Shown piece after piece: positions 14,401-29,400 of a DNA stretch of 64,000 nucleotides; positions within the stretch are counted from its first letter, which is position 1, and each line of letters opens with the position of its first letter. Position numbers and translations under genes: made by a program. The DNA is from Promerops cafer (taxonomy: Eukaryota; Chordata; Aves; Passeriformes; Nectariniidae). Under the pieces are notes generated by a model, which saw only the letters and a program-made list of their open reading frames with translations, was not told the DNA's origin and did not search any database. The stretch covers positions 473 through 64,472 of the forward strand of contig VZSE01002382.1 of NCBI GenBank assembly GCA_013398275.1, written 5' to 3'.

Positions 14401-17400
14401 GTCTTAATAACAGAGGCTATAAAAGAGCTGAAATATACTGAAGCAGTATATTATTCCAGTTAAACCATTAAAAAAACCTCCATGAAAACAAAACCAAAAC
14501 CCACAAGTAGACCAAAACTGCCTTTGTTTCAGAAACAATCCATTTCCCCTATAAGAAATCTCCACTATATCTTCTGAAAGAAGACATTACTTGTGCTGCC
14601 ATCTATTTCAGTTTCTGTTAACTTAATGGTTTGTGTTAGCTTAAACTTAGCACGGGAGAAAAAAAAAAAAAAAAGACATTCTTTTCCTGATGTGCTGACT
14701 GACACAAGGCAAAACCAACAGCCAGTCCTGTCCCCTGCTTTCTGCAGGCCAGTATCCCTCTTAATATCCAACAGCCATTTAAACTTAATGTTTTTAATAG
14801 AGTTCATATAGAAAAAAAATAACATTTTTTAATATTAAAGTTTCTTAATTTAGGAAAACATTGCTGTGAAGGGTTTCTGATTAAGCAACCCATAGATCTG
14901 TGATAAGTGAAGGAGAACTTGCATTGCTAATTAGAGTACCAATACTATATCAAATTAAACATGACTGTAAAGTACTGACTTTATTTGCATTTCCTATTTT
15001 TTTTCTAGCCTGTAAAAGTCAGAGTCAGGAGGCAAAGGAATATCTGGATGAACTGAAACTGGCAGTGGCCTGGAATAGGGTCGACATTGCTAAAAGCGAA
15101 ATATTCAATGGTGACGTGGAGTGGAAGGTACCAGGGTTTTTTGCCTTAGAGGACACTCAGTGTATATTCCAATGTGTACAGGACACTGGCATATCCCAAA
15201 AGATGGCTTCAGTTTTTGCCACTACCTGCACACTCTACTGAGAGATTGTGCAGGGGTATTATGCTTCCTGAGGCTGTTTTTCTTTCCGGCCCCCTGTATG
15301 ATAATGGCTAAAGACAGAGGAATAACTCAGTGGCCATCATCCCTTTCTTGAGCTGTTCAAGAGCAACAATCTTTCTCCCCTTCTGTATAGACCTTTAAAG
15401 CAAACAAAACAAAGTTTACAAAGCAGAAGAAGCAGGCAGATATTGATGTTAGAAGGTGGCATGAAGAATGTCACTGTTCTCAACTGCTGTATAAATACCC
15501 AGTGTGGTGGGTACCTCACATCGAGTCCTACAGCATGCAATTTATATTGATATTTTAACATTAATGCAGGTACAGACATTTTGTCAGAGAAAAATGAAGA
15601 GTTCCACCTCTTTCTCATTGTGCTCAACTGTTGACTGGTGGAAGACAAAATGTGCATGTCTTCAGTGTTAAATCTTAACCTCTCTCATTATCCATCCATG
15701 ATTACCCCCCAAAATATCCTTTTTTGTTTTGTTTTTTTTTCCCCTTTCAATCAATCTAGTCGTGTGACTTGGAGGAAGCGATGATGGATGCTCTAGTCAA
15801 CAATAAACTAGAATTTGTAAAGTTATTTATTGACAATGGGGCTAACATACATGAATTCCTGACCTACAGTCGTCTGGAGAGACTTTACTGTTCCATTTCT
15901 CAGAAATGTCTCCTCTATAAACTTCTCCTGAAGAAACATGAGGAAAGCAAACCGACCACGGCAAGGCTCACTGGTCAGCAGCAAAATGAGCAGAAGGAAA
16001 TCTGCTTCACTCTCAGTGAGGTCTCTGGAGTTCTCAAGGATTTTCTTCATGATGCATGCGAATGTTTCTATCAAGACGTCAGACATGGAGGCAAGAAGAA
16101 ATCTGTGAGTCACAACTTTGCATCATAGTTCTGCTCCCCTCCAATTCAGAATTTGTACAATTTTAACTAGGTCTAGTCTTTGGAGTGGGGCAGGGAACAG
16201 ATTTAGTTAAAGGTATATGGGGAATACAAATAAATTTACATTCACTAAGGAGTAATTAGACATAAAAATAGTGGTCTGCTTTTCTCATACAGAACTTCAA
16301 GAAGTAGTACTGGAAAGGCAATTTTTTTTAGGAGAAAGAAAAGCAGGCAATGGAGATTTTCAATCCCAGGTCTGAAAATGGTCATCTTTGTACACTAAAC
16401 TATTCTCAGATTTATACTCTGTACGAGTACACCGTACTCAGATATTGATATTCAATAATATCCAGTATTTGATATTTGCCTTTAGATCATTTTAGTCTTT
16501 TTATGGAGTGTCAGAATGCAGAGCACAAAATAGGAACAATTGTGTGACGTGGCCCTGGCAAGTGTGCTGGCCAACATACAACAAGGATAACATATGATGG
16601 GGGTACCAATGTGGAATGTCTATAATCCACAGTGGTGCAATAGATGCATCATCATTTCTGCAATTCGACAGTGTATTTAACATTAAAATGCCTAAGTAAC
16701 AAAGTGCTTGCAAAAGCACTGAAAATAAGTTTGGGCACAAGGTTTCAAAACAAAGATGTATAAAGAAATTTCATTAGGATTCAGTTTCAGACAAACTAAA
16801 CAAGCCTTTTGGTATTTGCCAAGTTCTAATTACACCTAAGAAATTATTAAGACTAGAAACTGATTTTTAAAAAAAATCCTATTTGAGACTTTAAATCACT
16901 TTTGCTTTGATAAAGCCTAGCTAAATTAATTAGTAGTGTGAAAATTTAAGTTTGAATCTACTCAGGGTTTCCTAATTCACAAGGATGAACAACTTGAGAC
17001 AGTAAGTGTGGAGTATGCTTAGTGACTTCAGAGGTACAAATTTGCCAGAAATAAAAATTTGCCCCCAAAAGCCTCACTTAACCTTTCTGGCATTTGGCAG
17101 CAGGTGAGCTAAAGCCCAGTGTTGTAGCTGAGGCCCAATTCAGAGATCAGCTCCTGCTACCTACTAGCTTTTTCCCTTTTAAAGCTTCTTCCCATGGCTG
17201 AATCCCATTATGATTAGCAACAGAAAGAGCATCACAGTACTGGGAAACCAGCATCACTGCTGCCAAACTGTGTTAGGAAGTTAGGAACTAGTGGTTACAA
17301 AAACAGATGAGACTTTTAGGATATCTTTGTCTCCTGCAAGCCTTTCAATGCAATTTAGTTGATTCGATAGCTCACTACAAACTGAAGGAACACTCCCCAA

Positions 17401-20400
17401 TATCCCCCAAAAGTGCCATTATTAAAACAAATTTGAACAGAACCCCATAATTTATTAAAAAATATATTCTCACAAAAACCTGTTTTATTAAATTAGATAC
17501 ACCTTGGCTACTTCTAACCAACAGAATAGATAAAAAGGTAGATATTGAATATAATTAAAACTCAAAACTTGACCTAAGTTGGCTACACTTCCTCTAGACA
17601 ATTTTTTTATCAAGTGCTAAAGGAATAAGCAGTGTTCTACTTAAACTGCTCTCTGCAGGAGGGAAAGGTTTCTCAAAGGAAAGACTAAAAAGGGGTATTG
17701 ATGTACTCTATTCTTGTCCTGTACAGGGCCTTGGTGAGATTTATTTCTGAAGAAATAAAATGCCTTTTGTTCCCTTTTCTCAGAAGCCTTGTCCCCTGTG
17801 GCAGCTGAGCAGAGTCCGATATAATTGAAGGCAAGCTCAGATTTGTTAATCACATGTTTGTCTTGTCTGATATTACACACCAGTGGTGAAATGCTGGCCT
17901 TAATAAAGTCAATGAAAACTTGAGCATTGGCTTCAGTGGAGTCACCGTTTCATCCAGAATGTTCTCACACATATTGGGTTGTATTGGGAACACAAGGATC
18001 CTTTAACTCAGTACAGAATGAGCTAATTACCTTTTAGTCCTACTGAAGAGAAAAGTCAAAGAAATATGAGGCATTCAGCGAGGCTGAGAGCATCTTAGAT
18101 CATGTCATTTGCATGGAGTGAGACTGCGAATCAGGTTTTAAACTCCACAAACCATATTTCAGGACAAAACGAACACGAAGCGATTACCTGGGCCCTTCTT
18201 GGACATGAACCAGAAAAGCGAAAATCCTTGGAGGGATTTGTTCGTATGGGCAGTACTTCAAAACCGGCACAAGATGGCAAACTATTTCTGGGCTATGGTA
18301 AGCGCTGAGCTGTAGCTGCTTCAGGTGAAGTATCGGCATATTTCAACTTTACGAGATGTTTTTTTGCTCAGCCTTGCAGCTCAGATGACAGATAGGTTTG
18401 TTTCCAAAACACGAGAGGTGGCATTAATGGGGCCTTTCATCTCTGCGAGGCTGCTGCCCGCGGGGGCCAGGGGGAGAGCAGGAGCAGGTGTAAATCAGCC
18501 CAGGCTGCGGCTCCGCTCCCTGCCCTCCCCTCCCTGCTCCCGACGGCTCCCAGGGGCAGGGTTTGTGCCTCCGACAATCGGCGATTGTTCGGGTCCGAGC
18601 GTGACGGGAGGAAGACGGAGCAATGAAGCATCTTTAGCTTACGTGCTCCATGCGTAGGGAGCAGCATTGCGCTCTCCAAGGATGAGCTTCGAGCTGGCAT
18701 AATCGGCTCCTGTTTCACAACCCAGCCCTGTCCCCCGCATCTGGGAGCCTCCCTGCCCCCACAGAGACAGAGAGCTCTCAGGCTCCATCCCTGACCTGCC
18801 AGAGGAGCGCATCTGGCGCGGGGAGCCCCGGGAGGGACGAGCCGCAGCGCGGCTGCCCGGGCTGTGTGCGTGCGGACACACCAGCGCCTCGCAGGGCCTG
18901 CGTTCCTGCAGCCCCCGACCGCGCAGCACGGCCCTGCTCCGAGCCACGGCTGTGCCTCCGCCAGCCGGGCTCCCTCCTTTCTCACACCTGTCCCAGCACA
19001 GCCGTGCTGGATGGAGGTATCTCGACACAGGGAGAATGTGTCGCTCTATTTCCAGAGCGTATTATTCTCCCTTCAGTCCTTGATTGTTATCCCAGTTCAG
19101 GTCCCTCTAAGAGCCTGGACCCAGACGTCTCCAGGCTTACATGGCACAAGAACTACCAATAAAGGATCATGGAATAGTTTGGGTTGGAAGTGACCTTAAA
19201 GGTCATCCAGCTCCAACCCCCCAGCAACAGGCAGGGACACCTCCCACTAGACAGGTTTGCTCAATGCCCCATCCAGCCTGGCCTCAAACACTGCCAGGGA
19301 TGGGGCACCCACAATACGTGGTTTTAATTCTCAAATATCATCAAAACTGTCATTTTGATAATAATTTTAGACTTTCAAATCTGTACTGGAGGGAAGATTT
19401 TTCTTGAAAGGCATGAACTTTTTTGCTGTTGCCGTTCAATGTGTTGCATAGTAGAATCTTCCCCGTTTAGAAGTGGAGGGTGACAGCAGGGCCCCTTTCA
19501 ATTCTACAGGGTCAGGAGGGTGTAGCTTCAGCTCTGGCAGCCTGCAAGATCCTGAAAGAGATGTCCTGCCTGGAGACAGAGACCAAAGCAGCCTGTATAA
19601 TGAAAGAGGCCAAGTATGAGCAGCTCGCTGTTGGTAAGTGATGGCACCTTTGGAATGGCATTGAAAATTTAAGGGGGAACTGCCATTGGAAGGCAAGCAA
19701 GTGAAAAAAGAAATACAGTTTCAGTTGTAAAAGGTCAACTGTCATGAATAATTTAACAGCCTTGCAGTACAGGCAGTCCCAAACATTCAGAGGAAAGATT
19801 TAAAATGCACTCATTTTGGAAAAATCTAGGTTCCAAGACAGGCCCCTTGGGATGCACGGATACTCTCCTGCTGCTTGTTGGTATTTTAACTGTCTGATCT
19901 TAGTACAAGGTGTGTTACAGAGCTGTGAAAGACAGAATAACCAAAACACTTCTAGGCTCACAGCAGCCTGCTCTTCCTGCATTATCAAGCTTGCTCTGTA
20001 AGGGCCACTAGAGCAACAAGTTTTAAGTTTTGTCATTGCAGCTAAAAATAATTTGAGATTACCTCACCCAGAAGAGGGCTAAGTGCACTGCAAACTGCAG
20101 TGAGGCTCAGGCTGGTTTCGCAGCAGACAAGATGCCCCTCCCTACAGCAGTCAGATCCAGGCATCTGCAATGCTGGAATGCTGAGCCCTCTCCCCTTTGC
20201 TTGCTTTAGAAACAGATGTCTGCACACCAGCTTCTCTGCTGATCTGACTTCAGTCCAATCCATACCTTCACCGCTGTGAGGAGAGAGCTTTAAAATGTGC
20301 CCCGCAGGGAAACAAACACCGAGGCTCCTCTCCCTTTGAGATAGCTCATCAAGCAGCTGAAGGCTCATGCGGGCGTTGCGACATGATTTACACAGAGATC

Positions 20401-23400
20401 ACATTTTCCCTTCTTCTCACAGGGCCATTATTATTTACAAAAATTAAAAATCAGGTTCTCATAAAATCACAGGGCTCGAATAATTTAGTCATGGAATTAT
20501 AGGGCCTAATCCAATACATAGAACTTCTGTTTCTTGGCTTTGGTAAGTATTAGATCAGATCCTCAGTTTTAATTTCTGGCCTGGATTATGCAAAGCAAAC
20601 TTTCTTTAAGAATGATAAAATGATACCACATCAGCTAGAAAAGATGTCTGTATATCATTTTAAGTGCACTTGACCTCTTTGCCCAGCCTCACAGTGCAGC
20701 AAGGTGTAGGCTGGCTTAGGAAAGTTATTGAGATAATCAAGTGAATCAGTAGAATGGAACAGACACGAGAAGTCAGATCTTGTCTAACGAGCAGATCTTC
20801 ATTTTTTTTCTTTTTCTTTTCTTTGTTTTTTTTTTTGGACTGTTTAAATTTATCCTGGTTTCTAAGCTCCAGGACCAGTTTCTCTGGAAACAGTTATGCC
20901 ATAACACTCCACCAAGTCTAATATTATTTTATGTCAAGTAGCTCTATCTCAAAATGAAAGATTTGCTGTCTACGAGACAAAGCTGGGCTGCTTGTCTTCT
21001 TTAGTCTGTTCAGGAGAGTGAGGACAGCATGACAACTCATCCTTCAAAGTGTAAGAGGATCCCCCAAGAGATACATTTTTTGTCTGTGTTTCCTTCCTAT
21101 GGCAGAACTGTTTAGTGAATGCTACCACAACAGTGAGGAAAGAGCGTTTGCTCTGTTGGTGAGGAAAAATCAGTACTGGAGCAAAACCACATGCCTTCAG
21201 CTGGCCACAGAAGCAGATGCAAAGTCTTTCTTTGCACATGATGGTGTCCAGGTAAGTTTTACATGCCCCCAGGGCCTTAAGTTGGACACAAGAAAGGACA
21301 GCACAGGAACTGAACAACCCCAGTGAATGTATTCCCCTAAGAACCATTCTTCAGAGAAGGAACTCTTCTCTCCCCCTCACAACAAAGAGGACACTATACC
21401 ATGTCCTTGCCAAAGCAGCACAATTCCCCCTTTCCCCACCCTCTCATCCAGCTGGCTCACAGACCAGTGTGCTGAGGAGAAGGTTTAGCCCTTAATCCAT
21501 TGTGTGCTTTTTTTGCTTTTTATTCCTTCCTTGCTCACAGAGAAGCATCAGAAAAGCACTGTAAATCTGCCTGGGGCATAACAAAGCTGCTCCAAGATGT
21601 GAGGTAACTCCTTGTTCAGATTCAAGAGAGAGCTCACTGATAAAAGTTAAATTAAATTACTATTCAGCTTTGCTCTCACGACCTGACTTCTCTCTGCATA
21701 CACAAAGCTAAATTAAGAGTGATGCTGCTTTTATCTCCCAGTGCCTGACTTGGGCTTCCTTAGTACTACGGATGTTGCTTAATTCCATTTGGCTTGCTGT
21801 TCTTCCCACTGGTCTCCGAATAACTCTGTGCATACTCAACAACTGCAGAAAGACACACAGAGAACCTGTTTGCTCTGAAGCTGTGAGGTTTTCAGAGTAT
21901 TCACTGCCTTAGGAGTCACTGAACATAGGTGTAACTTCATCTGCAAGTATCTTTTTGTGATATTAAACCCATCTCTTCTCTTCTTGACTTTCAGGCCTTC
22001 CTAACAAAAATATGGTGGGGAGACATGTCTACAAGCACACAGATCCTCGAGTTAATCTGTGCATTCTTGTGTCCTTTCCTAATCTACACAAATTTAATAT
22101 CTTTCAGGTATAAACATAACTATTTGGGTGCAAGAGATAAGTAAGTGATGAAAAATAAGCCATAAAAAATATCCAGACTCAAAATTTCTCCCTGAAGTTA
22201 TTAAAACAGTAACATCACCTAATACCACCTAACCAAATCAGTTTTCTATGGGGCTGAGTGATTTGTGTGTTCTGTGGTAGTTCCTGTTGCCATACTTAAA
22301 AGATCAATGCCATGGTTTCACAAAGATCATTCTGTTTTGCACAGTCCCCTGGAAAGCCTGTTGGAATTCTGTCACTCCGTAATCTTGACAGCAACGTGTA
22401 GAATATCTGCAGCTGTAGCACCATTTGTTTCTAGATTTGGAGATGCCTGGCTCAAACCTCAGTATCTTACCCAAGGAAAACAGTGATCACAAAGCAGGGT
22501 TACCAGCCAGAAGCCTTGATAACCATAAGTCAAGCTTAAAAACACAGGGCTGACATTAAATTATCAGTCAATCAAAATCAATTAAGATTTTCAAATTCAG
22601 TGCCTTACAATCTCAGGTTTTCCTGAAAAAAGGTCCATGCACTATAAAGCCCAACAGAACGAAACAAAAAACCCCACATCACAAAAACCAACCAACTAAA
22701 TAATAATATATAATTTAAAAACCCAAAAAAAAACAGAAAAGAAAAAAAGAGCAGCCAAGCTGCTCAGATGGTCGTAAAAATAGAGGATCTGAAACTTCAG
22801 GAAAACCTTGTAACATCCAGAGAATCATATACAAATCATAAGAATTAGCAATATGAAGTGACATGTTATTATGAAATACATGTTTCTTAACTCTTAAACT
22901 ACATAAAAAGCAAAAGGAAAACTTGTTTGGCAATGCTGACTTAAGATTTGCCTTCTGCCAGTCTCACTAAATATGACCTTCTGGCTGCCAGATTCACAAA
23001 TTCATTTAATGTGATATTTTGGCACAGTTTTCATGGAAAGGTTTGAATTATTATACATAATCAAAGCAATCCTTTTCAAATTTCCATTTTTTTGCCTCCT
23101 TTCCTTGGAAATGCAAGAACTGTCACATGTTCCATACTGCTTCTGGCATTTCCCTTCTTAATTGCTACTAAGAGTAACTAGGAATGGAGCATTGAGCAAG
23201 ACTCCTAAGACTGACTGAGGGGTTTACTTCTGCTCAAATCATAACTAGTTTGAGGAAACTGAGCATCCTGCTCCATTTTTGTGAAGCACACCAATTATCA
23301 CTTCTCTGAATCTTGTACGTGACTTCAGCCTCCTCCTTAAAAATAAACAGAATTTGTAAAGATAAAGTTTATGCCCTATTTGATAGCTCCCCAGCAGAGG

Positions 23401-26400
23401 AGATCCAATATAAATACATGCTAGCTGTTCTGTATCAGTGCCAATTCAGCAGTGAAAAATGGCTACGCATCATCTTTTAACTAATGAGTTTATTTCCCTA
23501 CAGTGAGGAAAAACAATCAAAGAATGAGCCAGAGCCGTTTAGAGAGCTGGACAGTTTGGATTCAGAGAGGACTCTGTTTTTCCCCAAGGAAGAAGATGGG
23601 TAAGTTTAATACTATCAGCTAATGTAACTTTTATGACAATAGTCAAAGAACAGGACACTTCTTGTGGATTAGTGACCAGTTAATGATCTAAGGAGCAGCT
23701 GAAGGGCCAAGAAAGTCATTACTTCTCAGGAAGTGCTGTGCCCTTTGATTACTGCTGTTGTTGTTCTCTAAAACGAATATAGAAAATAAACAGGGATATA
23801 TCACTGCTTTAAGGAAATACGAGTTTACTTTTCCTGAGCAGGCAATTTCTACAGAACAAGGAATTTACTTGGGAATCACATAGCATTTCCTGACATTCCC
23901 ATCAGCTCATGATGACTGATGCACAATGGATTTTAGGAAATTATCAGATTACTGAGCTGAGCAGAAAGAAGGTTCTCAGCAAAACCTTACATCACCGCAT
24001 ACTTTCTTACAAAGGTGTACTTGCACCCATCAGTACCAGGGCATTTTACATTGAGTCAGCTTCTCACACTCTTAATTTATATTTTAACAGATGAGCCCTG
24101 AGGAACCTTATGAGTTAGAGGGAGCATCACACAAATGGTATCTGAGCACAGAGGTTTTGTCCATTGCTTGTGGTCAGCCATAGATCTTTGACTCAGAACA
24201 GAATCCACCCCTATACCGCTACCACACGCTTATCACCAAAACCTTGGAGGCCACAAGGACTTCAGTCAGCATAAGTAGACTTTTGATTGGCACAAAGTCC
24301 TCTTAATGGCTAAATAGTGCTAAATTGACAGTTAGCTTTTCCATGTTTTAAAGAGAACTCCAGGAATACGTGAACAGCAGTAGAGAGGAAGCATCAGCTG
24401 CAGTATGAAGTCCTGGACCAAGTCAAAGTTATTAGGTTCTATTTTTACCTCTGGCATTTAACTGCTGGTATATTGGAGAAAATCATTAGTTCTTCTCTCT
24501 CCCTCCCTAACCTATAAAATAGGTGTAAAACCATCTGCCTCTTGGGAGCTATTTGTACGCAGTATCATAAAGCACTTCCATATCCTGAGTGCAGCATGGT
24601 TTGGCCATTACATTCCACATTCCAATTGCTATTATCCTACCAATTTATTTTAACAAAGAGGCGCTCTCCCTCCCAGATCTATTTCAGCATCTTACAGTAA
24701 AGCTGCAATTATCTGTTTATGATATTAGCCTGTTACCATGGGAATGTATCTCCTGATGTCATAAATTGAGAGGTAGTACAGAATCAGGCATATAGAAAAG
24801 ACTGGCCGAAAAGAGAACATTTTCCTTGTAACAAATGTATTTAATAATTAGCAAGATCGTCAGAGGAAATTAAAAACCAGTGAAGAGTCATTGTTAATTT
24901 TCTGTGAGGTGAAATTGAAAACATACCCTGGTGTGCACATCCTTTGTTGGAGATCAAACTTCTCAGAGTAAAAATCACAAAATTAAAGGTCCAATAACAT
25001 CCCTAGCTTACACAGGAGAGCATTTTATGTGGAAACAAATCCTCACAGAAAGATCAAATTGCTATCAGACTTGCATTTTCTGCACAGGATGTTTTTCATT
25101 GCCAATAGATACCACTTCATGTTCCAAAACACAGCAAAACAGCTGTAGATGTACAGGTCAAATTTCCCTTCAGTTACCAAAATACTTGTGTCATTCCACA
25201 CCACTCAAAGACTACCTTAATACATATTTTATGAGGTCAACTCTTTTTGCTAAAAGGCTTCTATATTGCTTTTCTTGCAGCTTACTCTAATTTAATCACA
25301 GAGGGCAAGATGCCAGTTATGCAAAGGAGCAAGGTATTCTTCAGTTGGTCTGTCAGATTCCAGCAAGAATAGTCAAGAAACAGGCTTAGCATGATCCAGC
25401 ACTTAGAGACTGGGTCAGAGGTTCAAAGTCACAGCAACAACAAGAACTTCTGCAGGCAAACACTGAAAGAAAATTTTAGAGCCAAAATAATTAAGAGCTG
25501 ACTCAAAAAATTTCATTGGCCGTTTTCTTTTCTTTCCTATTATTTGGGTTTATAAAGACAAATTACCCTCCCCCCTCGCCTTGTGCATTTGCAGTCCATG
25601 CAGAACCCAATGAAGTTAACAAATAAAATTAACACAACTAAACTGAAATAATAAAAATGCGCACATAGTTCTGATGTGACTTTGTTTTTCAAAACCCTCT
25701 TTTTGATTTGAAATATTTCTCCTATGGTAATACGATTGCTCTGACTTCTACAGCCTTCCCCCTTGGCCAGCCCCAGCATCTGCCTGTTACTATCTTGCAA
25801 GAGGCTTTATATAGAATAATATTGAGCCTATTCCCATGAACTAATTTTAGTAAATTGTCACCAAGCTTGTATTCTTTTTGGTTTACAGAGGAAATGACAC
25901 ATTGGAAAAACAGAACCTTTCTGCAAACACAACACGGGCGACATTCATGTTTACCCGGTGGAGAAAATTCTGGAGTGCCCCTGTAACTGTGTTTATGGGA
26001 AATGTTATAATGTACTTTGCTTTTCTCTTTCTATTTACTTATGTCCTTTTACTGGACTTTAAACCACCTCCACCTCAGGGTCCATCTGTTAAAGAAATTG
26101 TACTCTACTTCTGGGTGTTTACCCTTGTCTTGGAAGAGATCCGACAGGTGAGTAACCTGCATCACTCTAGTACAACACAGTAAAACCTGCAGCAATATTT
26201 TCAATAGATTTACTACCTGTATAACTGTACAAGCATGGGGATTTCAAGTGTCAGGTGCACAGGTGAACAATACAGAACTTACCTCAAACTTCTCACCTCT
26301 CTCCAGAGCAAGCTCTTCCTCCACCATATAAACCTACAGCTTCACCTCTGTTTTTCCATCCTACTGCAGCCTTAGCCCAGTCAAGTGGGCTGCCAGCATT

Positions 26401-29400
26401 CAGATATTCTCCACTTTGTAAAGTCCCTCTCTGATTTCACTCCCCAGAACTAGGTCATCCCACCACAAATAATGTAAGTTGGAAGTTATAGTCTACACCT
26501 GGAAACACAGCAGACAGCTCTACATCCTTTTAGGATTCTTCCCCGCTGGGGACTGTTTAAAAAATCACAAGTAAATGAATTCAGATTATTTGTGGCTTTT
26601 CCTAAAATACTCTCCAACTCTAAAATATTAGTAGATCTCTTTTGGGATTGCTTTTCTCAAAAAAAACAACCAAACAAAACCACCAAACCCCAAAAGCCCT
26701 TCTCCATTAGTTTCCTATTACTGATTTTGGAAAGTCCTCAGTTTAAAAACTGAAATAATAGCAGTGGTGCAAGTGTGTTGCAACTGTGGGTGCACAAAGC
26801 TCTTCTCTCTAGACACAAAAAAAACCCAATTACAATAATTTACTCTGGAAGAACCAGTAGGTGTTCATTATTTAAGCAAAAGAGACTGGAAAGTTTGTCA
26901 CAATTTATTTGAAATTATGCAGCAAGGCCATAACCACAGGAGGACATGCAAAATATCTGGATCAAAGAACATTTCATTATAAACCTGTAAAACATGAAGA
27001 CTGCCAGGCTAAAACCCAACTAAGAAAGCCAGCTCCTTGCCTAGATAATCAAATGTGCCTTCACTGACAATCCCAGTATACAAATGCCAAATCTGTTCAT
27101 GCTGTTTAGATAGCAATGCCTAGAAACTGAACTCTGACTGGAAGCTGCATTGTTTAACAGCTTTTTTTTCCTTATTACAATCAGAATTTGTTTTTACTCT
27201 TTGCAACGAAAGAGAAAAACGCAATAGGTATTATGTTAAAGAAGAAAAGGAAATAGTGAAAGTGGAAAGAGATCAATACCAATGGCTATTTCTCTTTTTC
27301 AGAGTTTCTATACAGATGAAGACATAGATTTAATGAAGAAATTTAAACTGTATGTGAAGGATAACTGGAATAAATGTGATATGGTGACCATCTTTCTCTT
27401 CATAATTGGGGTAACCTGCAGGTATATATTTCTCCATGTGAGGTGGTCAGTATCAGTAGCAAGGGTGTGTACATCAACAGACAGCTGAATCTCATGTGCA
27501 TGAGAGGACAGGCTCTAATATTCATTTTTACAGGCTTTGAGACATGTTTCTGCAGTAGGAGCCTCTAAAATTGATATATTCAAATGCAGGTACTGAAAAG
27601 CTCTGCTTTGTTTGTTTTCTGAAATCCCTTTTACTGGAGGTACCTTATTTTTTATTATTTGTTAATAAATCTCATTGAAGCCAAGAGAGAAAAGAGTGTT
27701 CCTCTGTCTTTTGGTTATTTTTCATCAGTGTACAGACATTAGCAGTACTTTCTGAGAGCTGATATTTCATTCCATGTGTTCTGCAGGATGCTGAACTCAA
27801 CTTTTGAAGCTGGCCGTACAATACTCGCCATCGATTTTATGGTGTTTACACTTAGACTTATCCATATTTTTGCAATTCACAAACAACTTGGACCAAAGAT
27901 CATAATTGTGGAAAGGATGGTAAGTGTGCACTCTGTCTCAGATAAATACTTGTGCCTTCTAAGAAATGGAGAGTAGGAAATCTTGTCTTTAGAAAGGAAA
28001 TAATTTTAAAATCCTTCTTTAAGACCCGTCATTTTGCAGATTCCTTTTATGTTATTAAAAGATGCAATGTTTGAAGTAGATCCTTTCAAAGACCTCTGTA
28101 GTGCAGTAAACTGGTCTCAATTTACTAATCCTTGTACCTCACCTAATAATTTATCCTCAGACCTGGCTAACGAAGAGCAGTCTTTGCCTTACTGCTATTC
28201 TTCCTGCTCCCTAAGTTGTGTGCATCCAGGGCAAAGACCTCAGGCAGATGACAGGCCACGTACAGAAGGGCAGGGCTTCCAATAAGTGACTTGGGGAAAC
28301 AAATTATGATTTTTTCAGCAAGTGCGGGGGGAAAAAAAAACAGTGGAAAAGGATAGTTACAAGTTTCCTACAGGAGTTATTCTTACTTCTACTTTTTAGC
28401 TCCCCATTACAGTGAAAACATATTAGTACTTTGTGAGCAGAAGCTGGAAGATGTTGATAAAATATTTTTATTTATTACCGCTCTCCTGCAGGAAAGGAGA
28501 CATTGGGATTACAGTTACTGTGCTTGGGCATGCATTGGTATGTTGAAATAGCTTTTTATTTAGGCATGTTAATCCTCCAGGTCAATTAGCTCACGCTCAC
28601 TGATTAATAGAGTTCATCTGATTTTAAGTACCATTACAGAATCTACAAATAGTTGATTTGTGACTCACAGCAGAACTCAGTAAAAGCTCTACAGTCTAAA
28701 CAAGTCTATACATTGAATAAACATAACTACGAAGCTATTTGGATTTGTCTACAAATGCAATAACTGGAACTCTAACATGACATTTGGTTGGACTAGCAAA
28801 AGGATGGCAAATAAATATTTGTTCTTGTTCATTATCTAGCTTATGGCATTGGCAGACTTGTATTGTAAGAGAACAAGTCAGATGTGCAGCTCCTAACCCT
28901 TCCTTTGCTGCCTGCCAAGCTAAACGAGGGCCTTGAACAGGTCCTACCTGTGTCTGCTCTGCTGGCACCTGAAGTCCTGCAAGATAACGCTGGGCTTGGG
29001 AAGATGCAAGCAAGAACATAAACAGCAGCCTAGACAAAACCCTAACAGGGACCTTTCATCATCACCCCACCCAAGCCAGCACGATGCCTCAGCTTTGGTA
29101 TTTCAGTGTTGAACCTTACATCAAAGGAAGAAACACTGAAGGCTGCTGCAGTAAATGAAACCTGCTTGAAGGGTTTGAGGGGGTTCAAGCAAAATCATCT
29201 CCTTTATTTAAGAGAGAAGCCATCCCAGATGGACTCTTACTGTCTTTCCCATTTATAGCCTTGCTACAGATTTGCTGAAATAGGTCTGGTAATTGCTAAA
29301 ATGCCAGAACAATGCTCATTCCAGAACAATACTCATTTCCAAAGAGACTGCAGATTGGAAAAAAAAATAGTTCCAGACTTGTCTCCGCTCTCCCATCACC

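Noticed and set aside
18102..18308. 68-codon frame covering TRPM5 exon 10
   Set aside because: It reads the exon in the wrong frame; the frame beginning at 18163 matches the family and keeps phase with exons 9 and 11.
18437..19193. Open frames of about 100-182 codons in TRPM5 intron 10
   Set aside because: Same composition effect in a CpG-rich block; no family resemblance and no splice sites linking them to TRPM5.
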